This document shows, one piece after another, positions 1-8,322 of a stretch of 64,000 nucleotides of DNA. Both the position numbers and the translations under genes were made by a program. Below the pieces are notes generated by a model, which ran no database searches, had not been told where the DNA came from, and was given only the letters and a program-made list of their open reading frames with translations. The stretch's first letter is position 1. Each line of letters begins with the position of its first letter. The DNA lies in NCBI RefSeq assembly GCF_019218885.1, contig NZ_JAHUWT010000004.1, forward strand, positions 248,001 to 312,000, in the 5' to 3' direction. This stretch comes from Bordetella sp. BOR01 (lineage in GTDB: Bacteria; Pseudomonadota; Gammaproteobacteria; Burkholderiales; Burkholderiaceae_B).

Positions 1-2
1 TG

Positions 3-578
3 GCGGCCGTCACGGTGCGGCGCGGTTTCGACGCAAGGCGCCTGCTGCCGTTCGTGGCTGGCGGCCTGGCGGGCATCCCCGTGGGAGTCGCGATATTGCC
101 GCTATTGGATCCGGCGCTGTTCAAGGCGCTGATAGGCGGCTTTCTGGCGACATGGTGCCCCTTCATGCTGGCGGCCGGCCGGTTGCCGCGCGTGACCGCC
201 GGCGGGCGCCTGGCTGATGCCGGGGTAGGGGCGCTGGGCGGCATCATGGGCGGGCTGGGTGGCTTCACCGGCGTGCTGCCTACGCTGTGGTGCACCTTGC
301 GCGGTTTCGACAAAGACGCGCAACGCTCGGTCATCCAGAACTTCAATCTGGCCATGCTGGCGGCGACCCTGGCCTCGTACGCGGCCAGCGGGGTGATTAC
401 GCGCGCCATGTGGCCATCGCTGGCCGTGGCCATTCCCGCCATGCTGGTGCCGGGCTGGCTGGGCGCGCGCGCTTACCTTGGGGTTACGGATGCAATGTTT
501 CGCAAAATTGTGCTGGGCATGGTGACGGTATCGGGCCTGGCACTGCTGGCCTCGTCTTTGCCCGTGCTGCTGCGCTGA
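3..578 (+). CDS. TauE/SafE-family membrane permease, C-terminal part (cut by window edge)
   Basis: Integral membrane protein of the sulfite exporter TauE/SafE family (family known for export of sulfite or organosulfonates and related anions; substrate here unknown). The reading frame is open to the left edge, so the first visible GTG at 15 is not taken as the start. What remains is about 190 residues with repeated hydrophobic stretches and the Gly-rich GGIMGGLGGFTGVLPT loop typical of the second half-repeat of this family, followed by GFDKDAQR. It stops at 578 and is followed by a short gap and a small unknown gene on the same strand. Family assignment is fairly safe; the upstream half is not visible. 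Confidence 0.8.
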   Translation, partial: AAVTVRRGFDARRLLPFVAGGLAGIPVGVAILPLLDPALFKALIGGFLATWCPFMLAAGRLPRVTAGGRLADAGVGALGGIMGGLGGFTGVLPTLWCTLRGFDKDAQRSVIQNFNLAMLAATLASYAASGVITRAMWPSLAVAIPAMLVPGWLGARAYLGVTDAMFRKIVLGMVTVSGLALLASSLPVLLR

Positions 579-643
579 ACGGCCCCGGGGGCAGGCATGG
601 CGCATGCTATCGTAGCCATAGGTTTTTCAATCGTGGACCCACC

Positions 644-868
644 ATGGCGCGCATCAATATTCAACAGGGCGAACTCGCCCATTGGCTGCAGTTCGTCGCC
701 GACGGCGACCCAGCCGGCGTGCCGCGCGACCAAGTCCCCGCGCATGTGGCCGACAGCCTGCTGATCCTGCGCTGCGTGCGCGAGAGCGAACAGCAGCGGC
801 TGGTGCTGACCGACAAGGGGCACCTGGCCCTGCGCATGGAAGCCCCCGGCGCCATTCATCTCGGTTAG
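644..868 (+). CDS. Small conserved-looking protein of unknown function (74 aa)
   Basis: Unrecognised small soluble protein starting MARINIQQGE and ending in EAPGAIHLG. It has no signal peptide, no membrane segment and no cysteine pair; it is acidic to neutral with a central segment (HVADSLLILRCVRESEQQRLVLTDKGHLA) that could be a short helix-strand unit. The ATG at 644 is preceded by TCGTGGACCCACC, a weak ribosome site. It lies 65 bases after the TauE/SafE gene on the same strand and may be co-transcribed with it. No function can be assigned. Confidence 0.6.
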   Translation: MARINIQQGELAHWLQFVADGDPAGVPRDQVPAHVADSLLILRCVRESEQQRLVLTDKGHLALRMEAPGAIHLG

Positions 869-1049
869 GAATTTACCAAGGCCCCGCTGCACTGGCTAAG
901 GGGATGCCAGGGTATCGGTTCGGGCCGCGCTCCGGGTAAGATGAACTTGCGTGTCGCCTGCGGGTCCAATTGTCATGCGGACCTGATAATGGACCCCGCC
1001 AGCGCCACGCGTGGATTCACGCGTACAAGTAACCGACTGGGAGGAAGCC

Positions 1050-1262
1050 ATGCAGCATCATGACCAGGAAGTACTGATCGACGTATCCACAGCGGCCATG
1101 GATACCGGCGGATACGGCGTACTGCTGACGGTAACGGCCGAAGGAGGCACCGAAGTCGATGCCGCCTTTTCCTATCTGGGCGATTGCGCCTCTTTGCACG
1201 AGGCACGCGATCGCGCAGAAATCTTCGCCCAGAACTGGGTCGAGGAAAACATCTTCCGCTGA
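1050..1262 (+). CDS. Small protein of unknown function (70 aa)
   Basis: Unrecognised small acidic protein. The ATG at 1050 is chosen over an in-frame ATG at 1011 because it has a near-perfect ribosome binding site (GGGAGGAAGCC) directly in front. The protein begins MQHHDQEVLIDVSTAAMDTGG, has a two-strand-like start, and ends in a helix (HEARDRAEIFAQNWVEENIF). No signal peptide or transmembrane segment. It stands alone between two unrelated genes on the same strand. The strong Shine-Dalgarno supports it being translated. Confidence 0.65.
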   Translation: MQHHDQEVLIDVSTAAMDTGGYGVLLTVTAEGGTEVDAAFSYLGDCASLHEARDRAEIFAQNWVEENIFR

Positions 1263-1400
1263 CCACGCCACTGGCGGAAACCTTGCAGGCCGCGCGCGCC
1301 CATGACGCTGAACCGATACCTGGCCCGGCTGCGGCACAAATCCGGGTTATCGTCGCTGCTTCGTCATTTACGGCGCGCGCCTCCTGCGCGCCATACATCG

Positions 1401-2507
1401 ATGGCCGCTTCCGTTTCCGTTGAACTTTCCAGTACCATCCGCGCCCTGCGCGGGCACTTCAACGATGTGGTCCTGCCGCTTTGGAGCGGGCGGGGCTACA
1501 ACGAACGCATGGGCTTGCCGTACGAATCGCTGGCCGGCGATAGCGGCCTGCCCGTGGCGCCGCAGCGCTATCGTGCGATGGCTTGCGCGCGCCAACTGTA
1601 TGTGTACGCCATCGCGCCCGCGCCGGCCCACGCGCGGCATGCCGACCGGCTGTTCGAGGCCTTGCTGCGCTATTTCCGCGATGACCGGCACGGCGGCTGG
1701 CGCTACAGCATCGACGCCGACGGCCGGCCGCTGGACGACACGCAAGACCTGTACACGCATGCCTTCGTGGTGTTTGCGTGCACGGCGTATTTCGAGCGCT
1801 CGCGCAATACCCAGGCGCGCCAGGCGCTGCTGCAGGCGGTCGAGACCGTGGAGTCGCGCTTTCGGCGCCCCGATGGCCTGTACCACGCCGCCATGTCGGC
1901 CGACTGGCGCCAGGTCAGCCAGGGGCCGGCGCAGAACCCGGTGATGCACCTGACCGAAGCCTACCTGGCCGCCGCCCGCGTGGCCGAGCCCGCCTGGTTC
2001 GCGCAACTCTTGCGCGGCATGGCCCAAGGCGTGGCTGATGCCTTCCTGCATGCCCCCAGCCAGTGCATTGCCGAAGCCCCGCGGGGTACGCCGGGCAACC
2101 GCATCGAGCCGGGCCATCAGTTCGAATGGTTCGTGCTGCTCGACAGCGCGCCCGCCGTATTTTCCGGCCTGGAGCTGGCGCTTGCCGTGCCGCGTGGCTG
2201 CGGATGGGCGCGCCAGCATGGCGTGGTGGACGGCACCAGCGGCGTACGCGCCGCCTTGGACCTGGATGGCCAGGTGCGCGACGCCACCGAACGCATCTGG
2301 GCCCAGGCCGAATACGCGCGCTATCTGGCGGCCATCGGCGACGAGCCGGCGCTGGCCGCGCAGTCGGTGGCCCTGCATACCCGATTCCTGCATCCCGGAG
2401 GCTGGCACGAGTGCCTGGATGCCAACGGCGCGCTGGCACGGATCGATATGCCGTCGACGACGCCTTACCACCTGGCAACCTGCTACGCCGCCTTGCCCGC
2501 CGGTTAG
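1401..2507 (+). CDS. AGE-family (N-acylglucosamine 2-epimerase-like) sugar isomerase
   Basis: Predicted cytoplasmic (alpha/alpha)6-barrel sugar epimerase or isomerase of the N-acylglucosamine 2-epimerase / mannose isomerase / YihS superfamily. Seen: LRGHFNDVVLPLWSGRGYN at the start, then YVYAIAP, DTQDLYTHAFVVFA, MHLTEAYLAAA, the GHQFEWFVLL segment (conserved H-x-x-E-W of the family active site) and a C-terminal TPYHLATCYAAL segment. Length 368 residues fits the family. The start is set at ATG 1401; an in-frame ATG at 1302 would add a basic 33-residue extension with no ribosome site. The real substrate (mannose/fructose, glucosamine derivatives or sulfoquinovose-like) cannot be read from sequence. 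No obvious pathway neighbours. Confidence 0.85.
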   Translation: MAASVSVELSSTIRALRGHFNDVVLPLWSGRGYNERMGLPYESLAGDSGLPVAPQRYRAMACARQLYVYAIAPAPAHARHADRLFEALLRYFRDDRHGGWRYSIDADGRPLDDTQDLYTHAFVVFACTAYFERSRNTQARQALLQAVETVESRFRRPDGLYHAAMSADWRQVSQGPAQNPVMHLTEAYLAAARVAEPAWFAQLLRGMAQGVADAFLHAPSQCIAEAPRGTPGNRIEPGHQFEWFVLLDSAPAVFSGLELALAVPRGCGWARQHGVVDGTSGVRAALDLDGQVRDATERIWAQAEYARYLAAIGDEPALAAQSVALHTRFLHPGGWHECLDANGALARIDMPSTTPYHLATCYAALPAG

Positions 2508-2590
2508 GGGCGCGGGCGCCGTCGCCGCCATCGTCGTCAACAATTGGTCAAATCCTTTACAATTTGCTAATTGTGGTCGCGAGGTTGCCG

Positions 2591-2806
2591 ATGAGCATCA
2601 TGTGTATATCGTGCCAGGCCATTGCGCCCGGCTTGGCCGGCATCGAGCCGCATGCCGGATTGGGGCACCAGGGTTTTCTTCATCCTACCCAGAAGGGGCG
2701 CGAGGGCTGCCGCGAGGATCACTTCCGCTGCCTGGAATGCGGTGCGAAGTGGCTGCGCGAAACCGATAAGTGGGGAACCGATCTGGGGTTCAAGCTGGCG
2801 CCGTAG
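2591..2806 (+). CDS. Small double-CxxC protein, possible zinc ribbon (71 aa)
   Basis: Unrecognised small cytoplasmic protein that carries CISC near residue 5 and CLEC near residue 48, the four-cysteine layout of a zinc-ribbon or rubredoxin-like knuckle, plus the FRCLECGAKW context usual for zinc ribbons. The ATG at 2591 is preceded by GAGGTTGCCG. Its last 17 bases overlap the end of the convergent Rieske gene. A role in nucleic-acid binding or as a small regulator would be normal for such proteins, but that is inference only. Confidence 0.65.
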   Translation: MSIMCISCQAIAPGLAGIEPHAGLGHQGFLHPTQKGREGCREDHFRCLECGAKWLRETDKWGTDLGFKLAP

Positions 2807-3203
2807 CGGCAGGGCCTGGGGCGTCCGGGAGCCGTGGCCGGACCCGCTCGCCGGGCAGCCAATACACCGCGCCGTCGCGTTCCTGCACTTGCAAGGGCGC
2901 CAGGCGGCCATGCTTGCAGGGCCCCCCCACGCACAGCCCGGTATCGGGTTGGTAGGTGGCGCCATGGCGGGCGCACATCAGCAGATTGCCAGCCCGCGTG
3001 AAAAAGCTGTTTTCCCAGTCGAGTTCGACGCCTACATGGGCACAGCGGTTCACATAGCCGTAGGCGCGGCCCTGGTACCGCACGAAGAATACCGTGGTGG
3101 GGCCGATGCCATCGGTAGCTGGAAATTTCATGCCCAGGCCGCCGTCGACCAGCGCGGTGCTGGCGCAAATGCGTACGGCGCAGGGCGGGGCGGTATGGGA
3201 CAT
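2790..3203 (-). CDS. Rieske [2Fe-2S] ferredoxin-like protein
   Basis: Small Rieske protein (137 residues). The iron-sulfur ligands are visible as Cys54-x-His56 (CAHVG) and Cys77-x-x-His80 (CARHG), followed by a family-typical GATYQPDTG. A third cluster, CVGGPCKHGRL, closes the fold. It lacks a mononuclear iron domain, so it is an electron-transfer or sensor protein rather than a complete oxygenase. The start at 3203 is chosen because the longer frame upstream is low-complexity and non-homologous. It lies 64 bases after the Atm1-like ABC exporter on the same strand, a link that fits a role in Fe-S/thiol metabolism, but the electron donor and acceptor are unknown. Confidence 0.85.
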   Translation of the reverse strand: MSHTAPPCAVRICASTALVDGGLGMKFPATDGIGPTTVFFVRYQGRAYGYVNRCAHVGVELDWENSFFTRAGNLLMCARHGATYQPDTGLCVGGPCKHGRLAPLQVQERDGAVYWLPGERVRPRLPDAPGPAATAPA

Positions 3204-3267
3204 GCGGGCGCGGCCGGAAAAAGGAAGCGATATTCGGCCAGGATACCCGACCGTGTCAAACCCGCGC

Positions 3268-5070
3268 TCAGGCCGACGGATCGCCGGTGTGGGCCTGCTG
3301 CCGTTCCCACATGGCCGCGTAGGGCCCGCCCTGGGCCAGCAGCGACGCATGGCGGCCGCGTTCGACGATGCGGCCATCGCCCAACACGATGATTTCGTCG
3401 GCATCCGCGATGGTCGACAGGCGGTGCGCGATGATCAGCGTGGTGCGGCCCTGGCTGACTTCGCGCAGATTGGCCTGGATTTCACGTTCGGTGTGCGTGT
3501 CCAGCGCGCTGGTGGCTTCGTCGAACAAGAAAATCGACGGGTTCTTCAGGATGGTGCGGGCAATGGCCACGCGCTGTTTCTCGCCCCCGGACAATTTCAG
3601 CCCGCGTTCGCCAACCATGGTGCGATAGCCGTCGGGCATGCTCATGACCAGGTCATGGATATGGGCCAGGCGCGCCGCCGCCTGCACTTCGCCATCGGTG
3701 GCACCGGGGCGCCCATAGGCGATGTTGTAGTGGATCGTGTCATTGAACAGCACGGTGTCTTGCGGCACTACCCCGATGGCGGCGCGCAGGCTGGACTGCG
3801 TGATGTCGCGGATGTCCTGGCCATCGATCAGGATGGCGCCGTGCTCGACGTCATAGAAGCGGAACAGCAGGCGTGCCAGGGTGGATTTGCCGGCGCCCGA
3901 CGAGCCCACTACCGCCACGGTACGGCCGGCCGGAATGCTGAAACTGACGCCTTTCAGGATCGGCCGGCGGGCGTCGTAGCCGAACCCCACATCCCGGAAT
4001 TCCACGCTGGCGCCGGCCAGGCGCAAATGGGCTGCGTGCGGTTTGTCGCCGATTTCGCGCTGCTGGCCCAACAGTTCGAACATGCGTTCCATGTCGATCA
4101 GCGACTGCTTGATCTCGCGGTATATGAAGCCGAAAAAGCTCAGCGGATCGTACAACTGCAGCAGGTAGGTATTGACCAGCACGAAGTCGCCCAGCGTATA
4201 GCGGCCCTGGGCGATGCCTTGCGCGGCCATCCACATGACTGCCGTCAGGCCTGCCGAGATGATTACCGCCTGGCCGATGTTCAGGATCGACAGGCTGACC
4301 TGGCTGCGTACGGCGGCGCGCTCGTAGCGGGTCAGCGATGCGTCGTAGCGGCGCGCCTCGTGTTCTTCATTGCCGAAGTACTTGACCGTTTCATAGTTCA
4401 GCAGGCTTTCGACGGCCTTGGTATTGGCCTCGGAATCCGTTTCGTTCATCAGCCTGCGGAACTTGGTGCGCCATTCGGTGACCACCAGCGTGTAGGCCAG
4501 GTACAGGCTGACCGTAAGGGCCGTGGCGGCCGCCAGCCAGAAATCGAACATCTTCCAGAGCACGGCGCAGACCAGGCCGATTTCGAAGAAGGTGGGCAGC
4601 ACATTGAACAGCAGGAACGACAGCAGGGTCTGGATGCCCTTGGTACCGCGCTCGATGGCGCGAGTCAGCCCGCCCGTCTGGCGCGACAGATGAAAGCGCA
4701 ATGCCAGGGCGTGCAGGTGCCGGAAGATCTGCAGGCCCACCGCCCGGATGGCATGCTGGCCCACGCGGGCGAACACGGCGTCGCGCAATTCGGAGAACAG
4801 CAGCGAGAACACGCGCGCGGCGCCATAGGCCAGGATCAGCCCGACGGGCACCACGATGGCGCCGCCAGTGTTCTTGCCCAGTTCGTCGATGGCCGATTTG
4901 TACAGCAGCGGCACGTACACCACGGCGGCCTTGGCCACCAGCAGGCACAGCAAGGCGATGATGACGCGGGCTTTCAGGCCGGTGCGGCCTGGCGGCCACA
5001 GATAGGGAAGCAGGGTGCGCAGCGTGGCTATGCTGCCGCGCGGCGTGGGCGTATCGGTAGGCAGGGGCAT
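3268..5070 (-). CDS. Atm1/HMT1-type ABC exporter (fused membrane domain and ATPase)
   Basis: Half-size ABC exporter of 600 residues; homodimers of this class (bacterial Atm1, mitochondrial Atm1) export glutathione-linked or metal-thiol compounds from the cytoplasm. N-terminal six-helix membrane domain (about residues 25-330), then a nucleotide-binding domain with Walker A GSSGAGKS near residue 392, signature LSGGEKQRVAIAR and Walker B IFLFDEATSALD. The Atm1-like hallmarks are the short N-terminus, RVFSLLFSELRDAVFARV and the NTDSEANTKAVESLLNYETVKYF segment. Rieske gene downstream, Bug receptor upstream 109 bases away on the same strand. Function is from family knowledge; substrate is inferred. 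Confidence 0.9.
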   Translation of the reverse strand: MPLPTDTPTPRGSIATLRTLLPYLWPPGRTGLKARVIIALLCLLVAKAAVVYVPLLYKSAIDELGKNTGGAIVVPVGLILAYGAARVFSLLFSELRDAVFARVGQHAIRAVGLQIFRHLHALALRFHLSRQTGGLTRAIERGTKGIQTLLSFLLFNVLPTFFEIGLVCAVLWKMFDFWLAAATALTVSLYLAYTLVVTEWRTKFRRLMNETDSEANTKAVESLLNYETVKYFGNEEHEARRYDASLTRYERAAVRSQVSLSILNIGQAVIISAGLTAVMWMAAQGIAQGRYTLGDFVLVNTYLLQLYDPLSFFGFIYREIKQSLIDMERMFELLGQQREIGDKPHAAHLRLAGASVEFRDVGFGYDARRPILKGVSFSIPAGRTVAVVGSSGAGKSTLARLLFRFYDVEHGAILIDGQDIRDITQSSLRAAIGVVPQDTVLFNDTIHYNIAYGRPGATDGEVQAAARLAHIHDLVMSMPDGYRTMVGERGLKLSGGEKQRVAIARTILKNPSIFLFDEATSALDTHTEREIQANLREVSQGRTTLIIAHRLSTIADADEIIVLGDGRIVERGRHASLLAQGGPYAAMWERQQAHTGDPSA

Positions 5071-5179
5071 GGAAAAGGCGGCAAGGTCTGCATGGCCTCG
5101 AAGAGGCCCGTGCAGGCGGCATTATCGGCCACCTTGCCGGGGCGCGCCTGAAAGCCCCGCCGTCCGCAGGGGCCTTGCC

Positions 5180-6145
5180 TCAGTCCACCTGCGCGCCCGA
5201 GGCCCGGACGACTTCGCCCCAGCGCTTGACGTCGGCGTTCAGCACCTGGGTGAATTCCTGGGGGCTGGTGATGTAGGGCTCGGCGCCCTGGGCGGCGAAG
5301 TGCTCGGCCACCTTGGGGTCGCGCAGGGCGGCATTGACGTCCTGGTTGATCCGGGCAATGCGGTCGGCCGGCGTGTCCTTGGGCGCCATCAGGCCGAACC
5401 ACGGGTTCACGTCGAAGCTCTTGAAGCCCGCTTCGGCGATCGTGGGAATGTCGGCGAAGGATCCGGCGCGTCGCGCGCTGGTGACTGCCAGCGGGCGTAC
5501 CGCGCCGCTCTTGATCGAGCCGGCCACTGACGGCAGGCTGGTGAACACCACGTCGATGCGGCCGCCCAGCAAGTCCTGCAGCGCGGCCGCGGCGCCTCGA
5601 TAAGGCACGTGCTGCATCGGTACCTGTGCCGCACTGCTGAACATCTCGCCCAGCAGGTGGTTGACCGAGCCATTGCCGGCCGACCCGTACGTGATGTTGC
5701 CCTTCCTGGCCGCCTGCACCAGGTCGCCCACTGTCTTGAAAGGGGCATCGGGGCGGGTGATCAACACGAAGGGCAGCGTGGCCAGCGTGGCCACTGGCGT
5801 GAAGTCGGTGCCGGGGTCGAACGACAACTGCTTGTACAGGGCGCCATTGATGGCCTGGGTGCCGACGTAGCTCATCAACAAGGTGTAGCCATCGGCGGGG
5901 GCGGCCAGCACGGCTTCCATGCCCAGGTTGCCGCCGGCTCCGGCGCGATTCTCGATCACCACCGTCTGCTTCCATTTTTCGCCCAGTTGCTGGCCGATGA
6001 TGCGCGCCAGCGTATCCGAGGCGCCGCCCGGTGCTTGCGGCACGATGATGCGTACCGGCTTGGTGGGAAAGTCGGGTGCCGCGGCGGCGGGCGCGGCCAG
6101 GGTGGCGGATAAAAGCAGGGCGATCGCCCAGGGGAAATATCGCAT
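5180..6145 (-). CDS. Bug-family (TctC) periplasmic solute receptor
   Basis: Periplasmic binding protein of the Bug / tripartite tricarboxylate transporter receptor family, which binds carboxylates and related small molecules and is greatly expanded in Alcaligenaceae. Seen: Sec signal peptide MRYFPWAIALLLSATLAAPA with cleavage near AAA-AP, then KPVRIIVPQAPGGASDTLAR, the diagnostic ligand-loop start of Bug proteins, and YGSAGNGSVNHLLGE and HVPYRGAAAALQDLLGGRID later. Length 321 residues is typical. The start at 6145 has GGAGAGA upstream. No TctA/TctB membrane genes are next to it, so it is an orphan receptor. An IclR regulator reads divergently from the same gap and may control it. Confidence 0.9.
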   Translation of the reverse strand: MRYFPWAIALLLSATLAAPAAAAPDFPTKPVRIIVPQAPGGASDTLARIIGQQLGEKWKQTVVIENRAGAGGNLGMEAVLAAPADGYTLLMSYVGTQAINGALYKQLSFDPGTDFTPVATLATLPFVLITRPDAPFKTVGDLVQAARKGNITYGSAGNGSVNHLLGEMFSSAAQVPMQHVPYRGAAAALQDLLGGRIDVVFTSLPSVAGSIKSGAVRPLAVTSARRAGSFADIPTIAEAGFKSFDVNPWFGLMAPKDTPADRIARINQDVNAALRDPKVAEHFAAQGAEPYITSPQEFTQVLNADVKRWGEVVRASGAQVD

Positions 6146-6301
6146 GTGTCTCTCCGTTTGTAGAAGCGGCCTTATGGTTGGCCGTGGGAATGCTGCGGCC
6201 CGCCCGGCAGTGGGCCGGCAGGCAAGAAGCCCGGGCAAGCGCGTCGGCAAGACGAAGTGCCCGGACCTGGATGCATTCTAGGCAGTTTTTTTCTGCATCA
6301 A

Positions 6302-6372
6302 GGACAAATATTCGATATTCTGAACAAATTGCGCCGGCGTGCCTGCTGGCCCGGCGCCGGCGCGATTTGTCC
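6302..6372. promoter_or_regulatory. Candidate operator / hairpin in the Bug-IclR divergent gap
   Basis: An interrupted inverted repeat occupies the 5' side of the IclR gene: ACAAATTGCGCCGGCG (6324-6339) pairs with CGCCGGCGCGATTTGT (6355-6370) with one mismatch and a 15-base loop, ending 45 bases before the IclR start. Just beside it an AATAT-TCG-ATATT repeat lies at 6307-6319. It could be an IclR operator serving both promoters or an mRNA leader hairpin. The pairing is seen; the role is inferred. Confidence 0.45.
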
Positions 6373-6414
6373 AACGGGCTGAGTCAGCGCCCAACCCCCA
6401 TTCCGGATCCGGAT

Positions 6415-7167
6415 ATGCCCACCACGAACGTCACTGCCATTGAACGCCTGCTCGATATCTACGAGGCTTTTCAGGCCAGCCAGCGGCCGTTGTCGCTGAC
6501 CGAGGTGGCCGAACTGGCGGGCCTGCCCAAGAGCACCTGCCATGCCATCGTGGGCACGCTGATTGCGCGGGGGTATCTCTATTCCCTGACACGTCCGCGC
6601 GCCCTGTACCCCACCAGGCGCATGTTCGACGTGACGCGCGATATTGTCGAAAAAGACCCGTTCGTCGAGCGCATCACGCCCGTGCTCGAACGCCTGCGCG
6701 ACACCTCGCGCGAGACGGTCATCCTGGGCAAGCGCCAGGGCAATGCGGTGGTGTACCTGCAGGTGGTGGAAAGCGCGCATTCGATCCGCTATTCGGCCAG
6801 GCCGGGTGAAATCAAGCCCCTGCATTCCAGTTCTATCGGCAAGGCCATGCTGGGCTGCATGAAAGACCCGGAGCTCCAGGCCTGGCTGCATGATCGGCCG
6901 CTGCAGGGCGTAACCCGCGCCACGCTGACCGAGCCGCCGGCCTTGCTGGCCGACATCCAGCAGGGCCGGCGCCTGGGCTATTTCCAGACCCGTGGCGAAA
7001 GCGTCGACGACGTATGGGCCATGGCCGCATCGCTGGTATTGAACAAAGAGACGTTCGCTATTGCGGTGGCCGGCCCCAAGCACCGCATGGAAGGCGCCAT
7101 GGCCGAGTGCGCGCGGCTGTTGGTAGCGTCTTGCAGCTCGATACTGCGCCATTCGCTGGCGCGCTGA
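6415..7167 (+). CDS. IclR-family transcriptional regulator
   Basis: DNA-binding regulator of 250 residues. N-terminal winged helix (about residues 5-65: ERLLDIYEAF, LSLTEVAELAGLPKSTCHAIVGTLIARGYL) and a C-terminal effector-binding domain (about 80-250) with LGKRQGNAVVYLQVVES and PLHSSSIGKAML. IclR regulators respond to small organic acids or aromatics and often control a divergent transport or degradation gene, here the Bug receptor. The ATG at 6415 is chosen since the IclR domain begins a few residues later; the longer upstream frame is non-homologous. A strong intrinsic terminator follows. Confidence 0.9.
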   Translation: MPTTNVTAIERLLDIYEAFQASQRPLSLTEVAELAGLPKSTCHAIVGTLIARGYLYSLTRPRALYPTRRMFDVTRDIVEKDPFVERITPVLERLRDTSRETVILGKRQGNAVVYLQVVESAHSIRYSARPGEIKPLHSSSIGKAMLGCMKDPELQAWLHDRPLQGVTRATLTEPPALLADIQQGRRLGYFQTRGESVDDVWAMAASLVLNKETFAIAVAGPKHRMEGAMAECARLLVASCSSILRHSLAR

Positions 7168-7193
7168 ACCCCCCTTGCGCAAGGGGTTGTTTT
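7167..7193 (+). terminator. Rho-independent terminator after the IclR gene
   Basis: A perfect 16-base palindrome CCCCTTGCGCAAGGGG (7171-7186) followed by TTGTTTT starts immediately at the IclR stop codon. GC-rich stem plus T-run is the standard intrinsic terminator form. It separates IclR from the downstream aldo-keto reductase on the same strand. Confidence 0.8.
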
Positions 7194-7287
7194 GAGGCGG
7201 TGGGCGGGCAGGGCGCTATCATCGAAGAATGCAGCCCGCCAAGCGCCGGGCATATCCGCGTCCCACCCACTGACTTTCGGAGGTCTC

Positions 7288-8115
7288 ATGGCGAAGGTAC
7301 CCGTACTGAAATTGAACGATGGCAACTCGATTCCGCAACTGGGCCTGGGTGTCTGGCAGGTGGCCAATAACGAGGCGGCACGCTGCGTCAAAGAGGCGCT
7401 GGCCGCCGGCTACCGCCTGGTCGATACGGCCGCCATCTACGGCAACGAAGCCGGCGTGGGCGAAGGCCTGCGCGCTTCGGGAGTGGGGCGCAAAGACCTG
7501 TTCGTCACCACCAAGCTATGGAATGACAAGCATGGCTACGACCAGGCCCAGCAGGCCATGGACGACAGCCTGAGCAAGCTGGGACTGGCGTATGTCGACC
7601 TGTACCTGATTCACTGGCCGGTGGCCGGCAGCGACAAATACCTGGACGCGTGGCGTGCCTTGGTGGCCATGAAGGAAGATGGCCGCGCCCGCTCGATCGG
7701 GGTCTCGAACTTCCCGCAGGCCCAGTTGCAGCGCCTGATCGACGAAACCGGCGTTACCCCGGCGGTGAACCAGGTTGAACTGCACCCGGGGTTCGCGCAA
7801 CGGCCGCTGCGTGCCTTCCATGCCGAGCAGGGTATCGCTACCGAGGCCTGGAGCCCGCTGGGCCAGGGCACGGTCATGCAAGACAAGACCTTGACGGGGC
7901 TGGCGGAAAAATACGGCAAATCGGCCGCCCAGGTGACGCTGCGCTGGCATTTGCAGAACGGCTTGATCGTGATTCCGAAGTCGGCCACGCCAGCGCGCAT
8001 CCGCGCCAATATCGACGTGCTGGATTTCGAACTGTCGGCCGAAGACATGACGGCCATCGACGACCTGCCCGAGGGTGCGCGCCTGGGGCCCGACCCCGAA
8101 CGCTTCAGCGGCTGA
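7288..8115 (+). CDS. Aldo/keto reductase (2,5-diketo-gluconate reductase type)
   Basis: NADPH-dependent cytoplasmic aldo-keto reductase of 275 residues, TIM-barrel fold. The catalytic tetrad is visible: Asp46 (YRLVDTAAIYG), Tyr51, Lys76 (VTTKLWND) and His109 (DLYLIHWP). The C-terminal NADPH-binding signature appears as VIPKSATPARIRAN. It matches the short 2,5-DKG reductase/methylglyoxal reductase branch, which reduces small ketones and aldehydes. Start at 7288 is supported by CGGAGGTCTC. Convergent with the small membrane protein gene 8140-8322; likely a single-gene transcript. Confidence 0.93.
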   Translation: MAKVPVLKLNDGNSIPQLGLGVWQVANNEAARCVKEALAAGYRLVDTAAIYGNEAGVGEGLRASGVGRKDLFVTTKLWNDKHGYDQAQQAMDDSLSKLGLAYVDLYLIHWPVAGSDKYLDAWRALVAMKEDGRARSIGVSNFPQAQLQRLIDETGVTPAVNQVELHPGFAQRPLRAFHAEQGIATEAWSPLGQGTVMQDKTLTGLAEKYGKSAAQVTLRWHLQNGLIVIPKSATPARIRANIDVLDFELSAEDMTAIDDLPEGARLGPDPERFSG

Positions 8116-8139
8116 AAGCGCCGGGGGCAGCGGCCGGCC

Positions 8140-8322
8140 TCAAGTCTTGGCGGGGAACCACCAATACTTGGCAATGACCATCAGCAGCACCGTCAGCGAC
8201 AGCCACGATGCCCAGTGCCACAGGCCGGTGCCCAGCAGGGCTGCCAGCAGGCCGAATGTGCTGAGTACGCCCATCAGGATGGGCGCGCCCCAGATGAACA
8301 GGAAGCGGTTGCGCGGGGTCAT
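8140..8322 (-). CDS. Small two-helix membrane protein coupled to PepSY gene (60 aa)
   Basis: Sixty-residue protein starting MTPRNRFLFIWGAP with two hydrophobic segments (about residues 8-28 and 33-52) and a basic-aromatic tail KYWWFPAKT. Its ATG overlaps the stop codon of the upstream PepSY gene (ATGA, 4 bases), which indicates translational coupling. Small membrane proteins of this form often follow PepSY iron-regulated membrane proteins in TonB/siderophore loci, so it probably works with the PepSY protein in iron uptake. No family name can be given with certainty. Confidence 0.7.
   Translation of the reverse strand: MTPRNRFLFIWGAPILMGVLSTFGLLAALLGTGLWHWASWLSLTVLLMVIAKYWWFPAKT

Noticed and set aside
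3094-5151. A long open frame (685 codons) on the + strand opposite the Atm1-like exporter
   Set aside because: It is an antisense shadow typical of GC-rich DNA; composition is Gln/His/Arg-rich with no family resemblance, and the minus strand has a complete ABC exporter.
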